In this document: positions 1 through 8,065 of the stretch, piece by piece
Numbering within the stretch: position 1 is the stretch's first letter
How the letters are laid out: every line of letters starts with the position of its first letter
From: Lachnospiraceae bacterium
Lineage (GTDB): Bacteria > Bacillota > Clostridia > Lachnospirales > Lachnospiraceae
Reading direction: 5' to 3'
Assembly (NCBI GenBank): GCA_014799465.1
Contig: JAAVHZ010000068.1
Coordinates: 1 to 64,000, forward strand
DNA length: 64,000 nucleotides
Made by a program: the position numbers and the translations under genes
Notes under the pieces: generated by a model
Told to the model about the DNA's origin: nothing
The model's input: only the letters and a program-made list of their open reading frames with translations
The model's database searches: none

Positions 1-614
1 GTATTCCCCGCTCAGAAATATTTGTAACTACAAAATTATATCCAAATCAGTTTTCAGATGCGGAAAATGCCATTGATGAAGCACTGGAAAAATTGGATAT
101 TGGGTATATAGATTTGATGCTGCTGCATCATCCGGGAAGTTATGATGTACAGGCATACAAAGCAATGGAAAAAGCAGTCAAAGAAGGAAAGATACGTTCT
201 ATTGGGTTATCAAACTGGTACATTGATGAGCTGAAAGAATTTCTTCCACAGGTAACGATTACTCCAGCACTTGTTCAAAATGAAATCCATCCATATTATC
301 AGGAAAGTGATGTTATTGATTATATCCATAGTCTTGGAATTGTCGTAGAGGGCTGGTATCCTCTGGGCGGACGGGGACATACTGCAGAACTGTTAGGAGA
401 CAAGGTCATTTCTGATATTGCCAGTGCATATGGCAAATCTTCAGCACAGGTAATTCTTAGGTGGAACCTGCAAAAAGGTGTAGTAGTCATACCAGGTTCA
501 AGTAATCCGGCTCATATACAGGAGAATACAGAATTGTATGACTTTGAATTGACAGATGAGGAAATGGAAAAGATTAATGCACTTAACCGTGATGAAAAGC
601 ATGATTGGTATTAG
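1..614 (+). CDS. aldo/keto reductase (5' end outside window)
   Basis: NAD(P)H-dependent carbonyl reductase of the aldo/keto reductase superfamily, cytosolic. The frame is open from base 3, so the ORF-track start at 93 (a TTG) is only an internal codon; about 203 residues of the C-terminal part of the barrel are visible. The FVTTKL lysine and LLHHPG histidine of the catalytic Asp-Tyr-Lys-His tetrad are present; the Asp and Tyr would lie upstream of the window. The C-terminal VIPGSSNPAHIQEN stretch matches the cofactor-binding loop of the family. Physiological substrate unknown. Ends in TAG. Confidence 0.92.
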   Translation, partial: IPRSEIFVTTKLYPNQFSDAENAIDEALEKLDIGYIDLMLLHHPGSYDVQAYKAMEKAVKEGKIRSIGLSNWYIDELKEFLPQVTITPALVQNEIHPYYQESDVIDYIHSLGIVVEGWYPLGGRGHTAELLGDKVISDIASAYGKSSAQVILRWNLQKGVVVIPGSSNPAHIQENTELYDFELTDEEMEKINALNRDEKHDWY

Positions 615-713
615 AATTTAATCATAATGAAAAGTTATGGTTGATAACCAGAAAGGTATGTGATAAACTAAATTTATATAAAGGTGTATCAGGATGTTAG
701 TCTGATTGCCATA

Positions 714-738
714 TGGCAGCTGTTATGGCTGCTTTTTT
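714..738 (+). terminator. probable Rho-independent terminator after the reductase
   Basis: A short GCAGC/GCTGC stem (716-720, 728-732) with a 7-base loop is followed directly by six T. The stem is only 5 bp, so the call is moderate. Confidence 0.55.
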
Positions 739-812
739 GAATTTAGTAGTTAGCTTGAATTGTTTAGAATATAGTGTAAGAAATATTTAATATAAGGAGG
801 CAATGAATAATT

Positions 813-1193
813 ATGATTAAAGACTTTAACAAATGGATTGATACAGTATTAGAAAAAGATTTACCGCCGGAGACGGTTGCAGTTGCATTTAACCTTTATG
901 AAGACGGAGACAATAACTGGTCGGTGGAACTTGTAGGAACAAGTATATTTGATGCAAATGATGAGGACTGGGTGTGTGACGAAGTATTTGATACAAGAGA
1001 CAATCCTTTTGAGTGGAATCAGGATATTTCATGGGAGGATGTATTAGAAGAAGTTACCGATATTTTAAAAAAATATCTGGAAGAAGGAAAGCATGCAGAT
1101 AAATTAAAAATGTACCAAGGTGTGGGAGTAGGATTTGTTGATGGAAATGTCTGGATATTGTACCAGAATGAGCAAAGTAAAAATGAAGAATAA
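813..1193 (+). CDS. acidic hypothetical protein, 126 aa
   Basis: I do not recognise a family. It is a soluble, acidic protein without signal peptide or membrane segment, rich in Trp and Asp/Glu, with a predicted alternation of strands and a central helix (WEDVLEEVTDILKKYLEE). The start at 813 has AAGGAGG 12 bases upstream; an ATG at 803 in another frame stops at once. A few bases separate it from the methyltransferase downstream, so the two are probably co-transcribed. The overall look resembles small stress or immunity proteins, but no function can be assigned. Confidence 0.75.
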   Translation: MIKDFNKWIDTVLEKDLPPETVAVAFNLYEDGDNNWSVELVGTSIFDANDEDWVCDEVFDTRDNPFEWNQDISWEDVLEEVTDILKKYLEEGKHADKLKMYQGVGVGFVDGNVWILYQNEQSKNEE

Positions 1194-1200
1194 TACAAAA

Positions 1201-1977
1201 ATGAGTATTGATTCAGGCAAAGCATTTGACTTTGGCCGGATTTCAGAAGATTATGCAGGTTACAGAGATATTTATCCCAAGAAGTTTTATGACAAAATAT
1301 TGGAGCGGAATCTGTGCATTAAAGGACAAAATGTACTTGATATTGGTACGGGAACAGGAGTACTTCCAAGAAATATGTATATATATGGTGCCAATTTTAC
1401 AGGAACGGATATTGCTGAAAATCAGATTGCTTATGCAAAGAAATTGTCAGAAGAATGTGGTATGAATATTAAATATATGACAGTTTCAACAGAGGACATT
1501 TATTTTCCTGACAAATCGTTTGATGTGATTACGGCATGTCAGTGTTTTTGGTATTTTAAGCATGAGAAAGTCATGCCAAGACTTGCTAAAATGTTAAAGC
1601 CGGATGGTAAACTATTGATACTATATATGGCATGGCTGCCTTACGAGGACAGGGTTGCCGGAGCAAGCGAAGAGCTTGTATTGAAATACAGTCCGGATTG
1701 GAGTGGAAAGGGAGAGACTAAACATCCGATTGAGATACCGGACTGTGTGTATGACATTTTTGAAATGGTTTATCATGATGAATATGATTTAAAAGTACCG
1801 TTTACCAGAGAATCATGGCATGGACGAATGAAGACATGCAGGGGCGTTGGTGCATCATTATCTGAGGAGGAGCTGACAGAGTGGGATACTGAACATAGGG
1901 ACTTACTGGAAAAGATTGCACCGGAAGAGTTTGAAGTATTACATTATGCAGCTTTAGCTGAATTGAAATTAAAATAA
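1201..1977 (+). CDS. class I SAM-dependent methyltransferase
   Basis: Soluble methyltransferase of the class I Rossmann fold; substrate unknown. Motif I is VLDIGTGTGVLP, followed by an acidic motif II end (FTGTDIAENQ), the STED motif and DVITACQCFWYF. The ORF track begins at 1135 inside the preceding gene. Family members normally start just before the SGKAFDFGRIS segment, so I chose the ATG at 1201; ATGs at 1168 and 1183 are alternatives and none has a strong ribosome site. It lies directly behind the 126-aa gene and 10 bases before the VOC gene, suggesting one transcript. Confidence 0.88.
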   Translation: MSIDSGKAFDFGRISEDYAGYRDIYPKKFYDKILERNLCIKGQNVLDIGTGTGVLPRNMYIYGANFTGTDIAENQIAYAKKLSEECGMNIKYMTVSTEDIYFPDKSFDVITACQCFWYFKHEKVMPRLAKMLKPDGKLLILYMAWLPYEDRVAGASEELVLKYSPDWSGKGETKHPIEIPDCVYDIFEMVYHDEYDLKVPFTRESWHGRMKTCRGVGASLSEEELTEWDTEHRDLLEKIAPEEFEVLHYAALAELKLK

Positions 1978-1987
1978 GGAGAATTGA

Positions 1988-2371
1988 ATGAAGATTGAGC
2001 ATATAGCTTTATATGTAAATGATTTAGAAGGGGCAAAAGAATTTTTTATCAACTATTTTGATGCAAAAGCGGGTGACATGTATCACAATAAAAGAACAAA
2101 TTTTAAATCCTATTTTCTAAGTTTTGAGGATGGTGCACGTATTGAAATTATGAGCAGACCTGATACGAATGATATTGAAAAGATTTTGACAAGAACAGGA
2201 TTTGCACATATTGCATTTAGTGTCGGCAGCAAAGAAAAAGTTGACAAACTTACGGCAAGGTTAAAAGAAGACTGTTTTGAAGTTATAAGAGGTCCCAGAG
2301 TAACAGGAGACGGATATTATGAAAGCTGTATTTTGGCATTTGAGGGAAATCAGATAGAGATTACTATATAG
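1988..2371 (+). CDS. VOC family (glyoxalase/bleomycin resistance-like) protein
   Basis: Single-domain vicinal oxygen chelate protein of 127 aa, the usual length. The paired beta-alpha-beta-beta-beta halves are visible, with likely metal ligands in IEHIAL, ARIEIM, FAHIAF and IEITI, the H/E/H/E pattern of glyoxalase I-like enzymes. AAGGAG lies 6-7 bases before the ATG. Members range from methylglyoxal detoxification to antibiotic sequestration, so the substrate cannot be named. Confidence 0.88.
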   Translation: MKIEHIALYVNDLEGAKEFFINYFDAKAGDMYHNKRTNFKSYFLSFEDGARIEIMSRPDTNDIEKILTRTGFAHIAFSVGSKEKVDKLTARLKEDCFEVIRGPRVTGDGYYESCILAFEGNQIEITI

Positions 2372-2461
2372 GATAATGGAGCATTATGAATGTTATGTTT
2401 TAATTCAGACTATGTTTGATAATAATGAAAAGATACATGATAAAAAAGGAGAAACTCAAAA

Positions 2462-2839
2462 ATGGGTATTATAAATCTGATTTCAAAATTATTTAAAAAG
2501 GAAAAGTCAGATATAGAAGTATATTGTGAAGAACGTAATAGCAATTCTCAAATTGTGGAAGCTAATAAGGAAACAGGTTTTCAAATGACTGTACAAGATG
2601 TTTTTTATATTACAGGCAGAGGAACGGTAGTAGTAGGAACGATAGAAAGCGGTTCTATATCAGTTGGGGAAGAAGTAATAATCCGAAGAAATGATGGAAC
2701 AGTTCAGAAGTCTGTTGTTGGTGGTATAGAGCTTTTTAGAAAAGTGGCAGACAAGGCATTTAAAGGTGATAATGTGGGGATATTGCTTAATGGAATTGAA
2801 AGGCATAGTATTGGTGCGGGAGATGTGATTCAAAAATAG
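2462..2839 (+). CDS. stand-alone EF-Tu domain 2-like protein
   Basis: A 125-aa protein whose residues from about 40 to 125 match domain 2 (the beta-barrel) of EF-Tu-type GTPases: VQDVFYITGRGTVVVGTIESG, then VGEEVIIRRNDG and GDNVGILLNGI. There is no GTPase domain and no P-loop; the N-terminal 35 residues are a Lys/Glu-rich helix (ISKLFKKEKS). In full elongation factors this barrel contacts the aminoacyl end of tRNA. What it does alone is unknown. RBS AAAGGAG precedes the ATG. Confidence 0.8.
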   Translation: MGIINLISKLFKKEKSDIEVYCEERNSNSQIVEANKETGFQMTVQDVFYITGRGTVVVGTIESGSISVGEEVIIRRNDGTVQKSVVGGIELFRKVADKAFKGDNVGILLNGIERHSIGAGDVIQK

Positions 2840-2869
2840 TAATCTCCGTTTTGTGAAAGAGGATGAAGA

Positions 2870-3340
2870 ATGAGAAGAAATGACAGAGAAATTAAGGAGT
2901 TCGAGAATATAGTCAGTGTAATGGAAAAATGTGATGTGTGCAGATTGGCATTTAATACAGAAGATTATCCGTACATATTGCCATTAAATTTTGGAATGGA
3001 AATAGAAGATGGGAAAGTTACTTTGTATTTTCATGGAGCAAACGAGGGCAGAAAATATGAATTGATGGCAAAGGATAACAGGGTTTGTTTTGAAATGGAC
3101 TGCTCCCACAGACTTGTGACAGATGAGGAAAGCGGAAATTGTACTATGGAGTATGAAAGTGTGATTGGACAAGGTTTGGTTGAAATAGTGCCGGATGAAG
3201 AAAAGTATAATGCCTTGTGTATCTTAATGAAACATTACCATAAAGAAGAATTTCCTTTTAATAAGAATATTATTCCACAGACTACATTATTTAAGGTTAC
3301 TGTTAATAAGGTTACAGGCAAAAGACGAATGAAGAATTAG
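2870..3340 (+). CDS. pyridoxamine 5'-phosphate oxidase family (NimA-like) flavoprotein
   Basis: 156-aa split-barrel FMN-binding protein of the Nim/pyridoxamine-phosphate-oxidase family. Recognisable are the N-terminal helix (EFENIVSVMEKCDVCRLAF), the YPYILPLNFG strand pair, and LYFHGANEGRKYELM, typical of Nim-type proteins, plus the C-terminal TLFKVTVNKVTGKRR. Some family members reduce nitroimidazoles, but most are of unknown function, so resistance should not be inferred from sequence alone. The length is normal for the family. Confidence 0.88.
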   Translation: MRRNDREIKEFENIVSVMEKCDVCRLAFNTEDYPYILPLNFGMEIEDGKVTLYFHGANEGRKYELMAKDNRVCFEMDCSHRLVTDEESGNCTMEYESVIGQGLVEIVPDEEKYNALCILMKHYHKEEFPFNKNIIPQTTLFKVTVNKVTGKRRMKN

Positions 3341-3370
3341 AAATCTGCTCAAATATATGGAGGAAATGAT

Positions 3371-3874
3371 ATGGGAACCGGGAAGTGGGCGGAAGAACCA
3401 CTCAAACAAAATAAGTTTAATAAAGTAATGATTATTTTTATTGGGATACAGGCAAGTGGTAAGACCACATTTTATAAGAGATTTTTTAGACAGGATTACG
3501 AACATATCAGTCTTGATATATTAAATACAAGAAATAAAGAACGTCTTGCAATAGAGAGATGCATAGAACAGGGAGGCAACTTTGTAGTGGATAATACAAA
3601 TCCCACAAAAGCAGACAGAGAAAAGTATATTACTATTGCAAAAGAAAATGGCTATCATGTGGTAGGGTACTATTTTAAATCAAGCATTTCTGAATGTATA
3701 GAAAGGAATGAGCAAAGAAGTGGTAAAGCAAAGGTTCCAAGGTGTGCTATAGCAGGCACGTCAAATAAGTTGGAGCTTCCTGACCGGAAGGAAGGATTTG
3801 ATGAGCTTTATTATGTTTATATGGAAAATGATAAAACTATAGTTGAGGATTGGTGGGCAGAAGATGAAATTTGA
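3371..3874 (+). CDS. P-loop AAA-type kinase (polynucleotide kinase-like)
   Basis: 167-aa P-loop phosphotransferase of the AAA_33/zeta-toxin/T4 Pnk kinase group. Walker A is GIQASGKTT (residues 25-33), followed by the substrate-site segment HISLDILNTRNK, a conserved NFVVDNTNPTKADR strand-loop, and a lid with ECIERNEQRSGKAKVP. The start is fixed by GGAGG before 3371, although residues 1-18 lie before the first beta strand. It overlaps the Thg1-like gene by 11 bases, so the two are probably translationally coupled. Inference: a 5'-kinase acting on RNA ends together with Thg1. Confidence 0.85.
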   Translation: MGTGKWAEEPLKQNKFNKVMIIFIGIQASGKTTFYKRFFRQDYEHISLDILNTRNKERLAIERCIEQGGNFVVDNTNPTKADREKYITIAKENGYHVVGYYFKSSISECIERNEQRSGKAKVPRCAIAGTSNKLELPDRKEGFDELYYVYMENDKTIVEDWWAEDEI

Positions 3875-4637
3875 TGATTTTGATGCAAAAATGAGAATCT
3901 ATGAGCAGTCCCTTGACCAGACCATATTACCGGATATGTATATTGTTGCAAGGCTGGACGGCAGGTCATTCACCAGATTGACAAAGGAAATATGTAATTT
4001 TGAAGCACCTTTTGATATCAGATTCAGAGATTATATGGTAGAAACAGTTAAGTATCTTATGAATTGTGGATTTCGTATTGTATATGGATTTACAGAAAGT
4101 GATGAAATATCGTTGCTGTTTCATTCAAAAGACAATACATTTGGAAGAAAAGTAAGAAAGATAAATACCACATTGGCAGGAGAAGCCAGTGCTGCATTTT
4201 CACTGGCATTGGGGAAGATTGCCACTTTTGACTGCAGGGTGATACCACTTCCTAATATAGACAGGGTAAAGGACTATTTTATGTGGAGACAGGAAGATGC
4301 CCATAGAAATTCCTTAAATGCACATTGTTATTGGATGCTTAGAAAGGAAGGAATGAAAAAAGAAGAAGCCACAAAGCTGTTAGAAGGAAAATCAGTTTCA
4401 TTTAAGAATGAATTGCTTTTTGAGCGTGGAATTAACTATAATGAACTTCCGAATTGGCAGAAAAGGGGTATGGGAGTTTATTATCGTATAACTGTAAAGG
4501 ATGGATATAATCCGGTTACAAAGCAGAATGTCAAGACAGAACGCAGAGAATTATATACAGATTATGAATTGAAAATAGGAGAGGATTATGCAGACTGGGT
4601 GGCAGGATTGCTGAATGATGATGATTCGGTAATTTGA
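3864..4637 (+). CDS. tRNA(His) guanylyltransferase family (Thg1-like 3'-5' polymerase)
   Basis: Reverse-direction nucleotidyltransferase that adds nucleotides to RNA 5' ends. The Thg1 palm is clear: ARLDGRSFTRLT with metal ligand D32, and FTESDEISLLF with D80/E81, then the KINTTLAGEASAAFSLALG helix and the FMWRQEDAHRNSLNA motif of the Thg1 C-domain. The ORF track begins at a TTG (3843); the ATG at 3864, preceded by GGTGGG, matches the family start MKFDDFD. Bacterial Thg1-like proteins are known to repair truncated tRNA 5' ends in a template-dependent manner. Overlap with the upstream kinase suggests a joint RNA repair role. Confidence 0.93.
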   Translation: MKFDDFDAKMRIYEQSLDQTILPDMYIVARLDGRSFTRLTKEICNFEAPFDIRFRDYMVETVKYLMNCGFRIVYGFTESDEISLLFHSKDNTFGRKVRKINTTLAGEASAAFSLALGKIATFDCRVIPLPNIDRVKDYFMWRQEDAHRNSLNAHCYWMLRKEGMKKEEATKLLEGKSVSFKNELLFERGINYNELPNWQKRGMGVYYRITVKDGYNPVTKQNVKTERRELYTDYELKIGEDYADWVAGLLNDDDSVI

Positions 4638-4757
4638 TAAATTAATATATTAATGATGTTTTCATACTGCCAGATATTTCTTGTAGAAAATCCAATTAAT
4701 ATATGTTATCTTGTGTATGTAACAAAAATGTAATAAATAAAAAATAGGAGGTTAGTA

Positions 4758-5579
4758 ATGAGAAAACAATCTATTTTAGCAACGATAACATCATTGGGTT
4801 TAGCAGTAAGCATGTCACTTTCAGTACAGGCGGCAAATATTAATGATATTAATGTTCAGATTAAAAATAAAAATTGTGTTGTAGTAACGGGTCAGGTCAA
4901 TGATTTACTGGAAGTTAATAACCTTATAGAAGATATACGAAATGAAATGTATAATGGCAGCTTAGGAAATTGCCAGATTATAACTTTTCCAAATTGTAAT
5001 AAGCCTGAGACAAATGAGCCGGAGACAAGCAATCCGGAAACAAACAAGCCAGAAACAAATCAACCGGAGACAAGTAAACCGGGAACAAATCAACCAGAAA
5101 CAAACGAACCAGAGACAAGTAAACCGGAAACAAACAAACCAGGAGTAAATCAGCCTGAAACAAATCAACCGGAAACAAGTAAACCGGAAACAGATAAAGA
5201 AGATAAATCTTTTGCGGAACAGGTAGCAGATTTGGTAAATGCAGAACGTGCAAAAGCAGGATTAAGTCCGCTTACTCTTGATAAGGAAATTTCATCAGCG
5301 GCGTTAATAAGAACAAAAGAGATTGAAAAATCTTTTTCTCATACAAGACCTGACGGAAGAAAGTTCACTACTGTATTAACAGATAATGGCATTAAATTCC
5401 GTGGGGCAGGAGAAAACATTGCATGGGGATATGTTTCACCTGAAAAGGTAATGGAAGCATGGATGAATAGTGAAGGTCACAGGGCAAACATTTTAGACCC
5501 GGATTATAAAAAAATAGGAGTGGGATATAATAAGAATTCGGCTGGAACCAGCTATTGGACACAGTTATTTACCTATTAA
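4758..5579 (+). CDS. secreted CAP (SCP/PR1-like) domain protein with Pro/Glu/Thr repeat linker
   Basis: 273-aa exported protein. Residues 1-26 form a signal peptide ending VQA-A. A short domain (27-78) is followed by a low-complexity linker of PETN/PETS pentads (about 80-155) and a C-terminal CAP domain (156-273) with NAERAKAGLSPL, the FSHTRPDGRKF histidine, GENIAWG, and SEGHRANILDPDYKKIGVG, all hallmarks of bacterial CAP/YkwD proteins. The linker probably spans the cell wall. RBS AGGAGG before 4758. It is followed by a strong hairpin terminator. CAP proteins in bacteria have few defined functions. Confidence 0.92.
   Translation: MRKQSILATITSLGLAVSMSLSVQAANINDINVQIKNKNCVVVTGQVNDLLEVNNLIEDIRNEMYNGSLGNCQIITFPNCNKPETNEPETSNPETNKPETNQPETSKPGTNQPETNEPETSKPETNKPGVNQPETNQPETSKPETDKEDKSFAEQVADLVNAERAKAGLSPLTLDKEISSAALIRTKEIEKSFSHTRPDGRKFTTVLTDNGIKFRGAGENIAWGYVSPEKVMEAWMNSEGHRANILDPDYKKIGVGYNKNSAGTSYWTQLFTY
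4999..5193 (+). repeat. in-gene tandem repeat encoding PETN/PETS units
   Basis: About a dozen degenerate 15-bp units (consensus near AAACAAACCGGAAAC) encode the [NS]-[KQE]-P-E-T pentads of the CAP protein linker. Units vary at third positions, so it is an old, selected repeat; slippage could change the linker length. Confidence 0.85.
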
Positions 5580-5620
5580 TAATATTAATAGTACTAATAT
5601 TAAATAGTATTAAAAATTTT

Positions 5621-5660
5621 CAGGGTAAGTGCATATGAATGTACTTACCCTGTTCTATAG
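5621..5660 (+). terminator. hairpin terminator after the CAP gene
   Basis: A perfect 10-bp inverted repeat CAGGGTAAGT/ACTTACCCTG with a 12-base loop, followed by TTCT. The T tract is weak but the stem is strong. Confidence 0.7.
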
Positions 5661-5791
5661 TATTCTTAAAAAACTGCTTGAAGTTATATCGTCAAGTTCA
5701 TCTGTAAATTAATTATTATAGCCATATTTATAAATCGGTTGTATAATTATGTGAGTAATATTATTAGAATAGGAAGAAGGATGATGCTTTT

Positions 5792-6517
5792 ATGGAAACA
5801 TATCAAGAATTTTTAGACAGAATTAATTTATTTGAAAAAAAGGAAATAAATTATGGAAACAAATATTTTAAGGGAAATCCATCGCTTTCACAAAAAATTA
5901 ATAAAGATAATACATTTAGAAATTTTTACGGAGATACTATAGTTTTTGCATTAGATGATATTATTAAAGAAAAATTAGGCGAATATGTGGAACTATTATA
6001 TCGGTCTGCACCGGAATGCTTTTGTGAAAGATTGGTTCCCAATACGTTTCATGTAACTTTACACGATCTCAGTAATTCACCGGATTTGCGAGATGTGGCA
6101 GAAGAGTTATTTGATAATGAACTTAAGGTAATAGAAAAAATAGGAGAAATACAAAAACACGAAAAATCAAAAATAAAAATGAAAAGTAAATACATATTTA
6201 ATATGGTTGACATCAGTTTGGTTTTGGGGTTGTATCCTGCTGATGAGGATGAATATCGCAGATTAATGGAATTATATTTCATTTTTGATAATGTAAAGAA
6301 ATTAAATTATCCTTTTACGCCACATATTACGTTGGCATATTATAATATTAATGGATTTGATTTACAGACTGCCAGAATTTTAGAAGATGCGGTCAATCAA
6401 CTTAATGATAATGAAATTGAAATAGAACTAAATGTTAATAATTTATACTATCAAAAATTTAAAAGTATGAATGATTATATTGATATAATTAATTTGGGCA
6501 TCATAAACAAATCTTAA
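5792..6517 (+). CDS. 2H phosphoesterase (LigT/2'-5' RNA ligase-like)
   Basis: 241-aa cytosolic protein with the two H-x-T/S motifs that define 2H phosphoesterases: FHVTLHDL (H87) and PHITLAYY (H178). The 91-residue spacing fits the bilobal 2H fold. Members hydrolyse 2',3'-cyclic phosphates or 2'-5' linkages in RNA and small nucleotides, cytosolically. The N-terminal 50 residues are extra and Lys/Asn rich. It sits about 1.2 kb downstream of the kinase/Thg1 pair, beyond the CAP gene and its terminator, so it is not in the same operon. RNA end repair is an attractive but unproven role. Confidence 0.85.
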   Translation: METYQEFLDRINLFEKKEINYGNKYFKGNPSLSQKINKDNTFRNFYGDTIVFALDDIIKEKLGEYVELLYRSAPECFCERLVPNTFHVTLHDLSNSPDLRDVAEELFDNELKVIEKIGEIQKHEKSKIKMKSKYIFNMVDISLVLGLYPADEDEYRRLMELYFIFDNVKKLNYPFTPHITLAYYNINGFDLQTARILEDAVNQLNDNEIEIELNVNNLYYQKFKSMNDYIDIINLGIINKS

Positions 6518-6596
6518 AAAAGCAATATAAATGTTTAGGTATTAGTAATAGAAATTTTTATATGTTGTTTCCATATATTTATATAGGAGGATAACT

Positions 6597-7286
6597 GTGA
6601 CAAAAATATTAATCGCAGAAGATGATAAAGAAATAAACCGTTTATTAAGTGAATTTTTGAAAAATCAAGGATATGAAGTAATTTCGGTTTTTAATGGATT
6701 AGAGGCAAATTCTATTATACATGGACTGGAAGATGTTTCATTAATATTGTTAGATTTGATGCTGCCGTATAAAAGCGGTGACATGGTACTTGCAGAATTA
6801 CGGGAATCTTCAGATATACCGGTTATTATAATATCGGCGAAGGATGCAGTCAGGACTAAAATAGAGCTTATACATATGGGAGCAGATGATTATATAACAA
6901 AGCCATTTGATTTGGATGAGATTTCCGTTAGGATAGAGGCTGTACTTAGAAGAGTAGGCAGGGATTTAGAAGATAAGCAGAATCGTATTTTGAAATATAA
7001 GGATTTAACCATGGACTGTGAAAGTAAAACGGTGTCGGTAAACGGAAATATTCTCGTGCTTACAGGAAAAGAATATGCAATATTAAATCTTATGCTAAAA
7101 AATAAGTCAAAACTATTTTCAAAAGCAAATCTTTTCGAAAGTGTCTGGAGTGAACCTTACTATAATGAAGACAATACGCTGAAAGTACATATGAGTAATA
7201 TTCGCAGTAAGATAAAACAATATGCCCCTGATGATGAATATATAGAAACGGTCTGGGGGATGGGGTATAGGTTGAAAAAGCAGTAA
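6597..7286 (+). CDS. OmpR/PhoB-family response regulator
   Basis: 229-aa two-component regulator. Receiver domain 1-120 with acidic pocket EDD (8-10), phosphoacceptor D53 (LLDLMLP) and conserved K102 (TKPFD); winged-helix DNA-binding domain 130-229 with LTGKEYAILNLM, VHMSNIRSKI and ETVWGMGYRLKK. It starts with GTG at 6597 behind AGGAGG. The partner is the histidine kinase at 9733; the pair brackets an ABC transporter whose promoter carries direct repeats likely bound by this protein. Confidence 0.95.
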   Translation: MTKILIAEDDKEINRLLSEFLKNQGYEVISVFNGLEANSIIHGLEDVSLILLDLMLPYKSGDMVLAELRESSDIPVIIISAKDAVRTKIELIHMGADDYITKPFDLDEISVRIEAVLRRVGRDLEDKQNRILKYKDLTMDCESKTVSVNGNILVLTGKEYAILNLMLKNKSKLFSKANLFESVWSEPYYNEDNTLKVHMSNIRSKIKQYAPDDEYIETVWGMGYRLKKQ

Positions 7287-7346
7287 TAACAAGCTGGAAA
7301 CGTATGGCGATAAAATGTTGAGATAGAGAAGGGAAATTAGAATTTT

Positions 7347-7952
7347 ATGCAAGGAATTGATTTGCTTGATAGTAGTAAATTGTTTGAATTTTTATTTGAA
7401 ATAACTGATTATTTTGTTGTGGTTTTTGATGATGAAGAATTTACTTTGAGTGAGAAAGAAGAAGCTGATGAGGAATATAAGAAAAATATTATGAATGGTA
7501 ACGAATGTGAAGAATTCAAGAGAATATTATTGGATAAGTTTTACTGTGGTGCAGAAGGAGAAGATAATTATAATGAAGAATATCAATTAGCGGTTAAATC
7601 ATATAATGATAGTTTATCAAAAAGACTGGTTAATGAGCAAAAGTTGAACCGACATATTGAATCAATAAATAGATATTATTCTATTCTAAATAGAAATGTT
7701 ACAAATAAAACTTTTTTTAGTGAGAGCTGGTATAGTTATGTCTGCTTTTTATTAAAAATTGATGATAAACTAAAGAAAGAATTAAGAAAAAAGGAAAGTA
7801 TTAATTTTGTCAGTTTAAGTGGATTTGAAAAATATATAAATGAATACTACTTTTTAAAAGGTGACAGAATAGTTTTTGCTGTTTCTGTAAATGAAGATAA
7901 ATACTTAGACCTAACAGATGATGAGAAAAAACATATAATGGAAAAGTATTAA
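7347..7952 (+). CDS. hypothetical protein, 201 aa, between regulator and transporter
   Basis: Not recognised. It is soluble, Lys/Glu/Asn rich and AT-richer than its neighbours, with mostly helical prediction and no cysteines forming a motif, signal peptide or membrane segment. It lies 60 bases behind the response regulator and just before the operator of the ABC genes, a place that is normally empty in such loci. The start ATG at 7347 has GGGAAA upstream (weak RBS), which suggests low expression or insertion. Confidence 0.65.
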   Translation: MQGIDLLDSSKLFEFLFEITDYFVVVFDDEEFTLSEKEEADEEYKKNIMNGNECEEFKRILLDKFYCGAEGEDNYNEEYQLAVKSYNDSLSKRLVNEQKLNRHIESINRYYSILNRNVTNKTFFSESWYSYVCFLLKIDDKLKKELRKKESINFVSLSGFEKYINEYYFLKGDRIVFAVSVNEDKYLDLTDDEKKHIMEKY

Positions 7953-7972
7953 TTTTGATACAGGCTGAAAAT

Positions 7973-8027
7973 TTAACCTTTCCTTAACCTTTCATTTTAC
8001 ACTTATTTAACCATACTGCCTTATAGT
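7973..8027 (+). promoter_or_regulatory. putative response-regulator operator and promoter of the ABC transporter
   Basis: TTAACC occurs three times on the same strand at 7973, 7984 and 8007, i.e. spaced 11 and 23 bp (one and about two helical turns), the pattern expected for OmpR/PhoP-type direct-repeat operators. A TATAGT -10 element lies at 8022 and no good -35 box is present, as expected for an activated promoter. The known B. subtilis PhoP box has the same 11-bp period. Confidence 0.65.
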
Positions 8028-8065
8028 ATTAATGGTTAGAATATATAGGAAAGGAAGGCTGCATT

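Noticed and set aside
4999-5193. Possible CRISPR array
   Set aside because: The repeats are 15-bp degenerate coding units with no spacers.
4962-5253. Two minus-strand ORFs over the CAP gene
   Set aside because: They are shadows of the PETN/PETS repeat; low-complexity Leu/Phe/Val strings without RBS.
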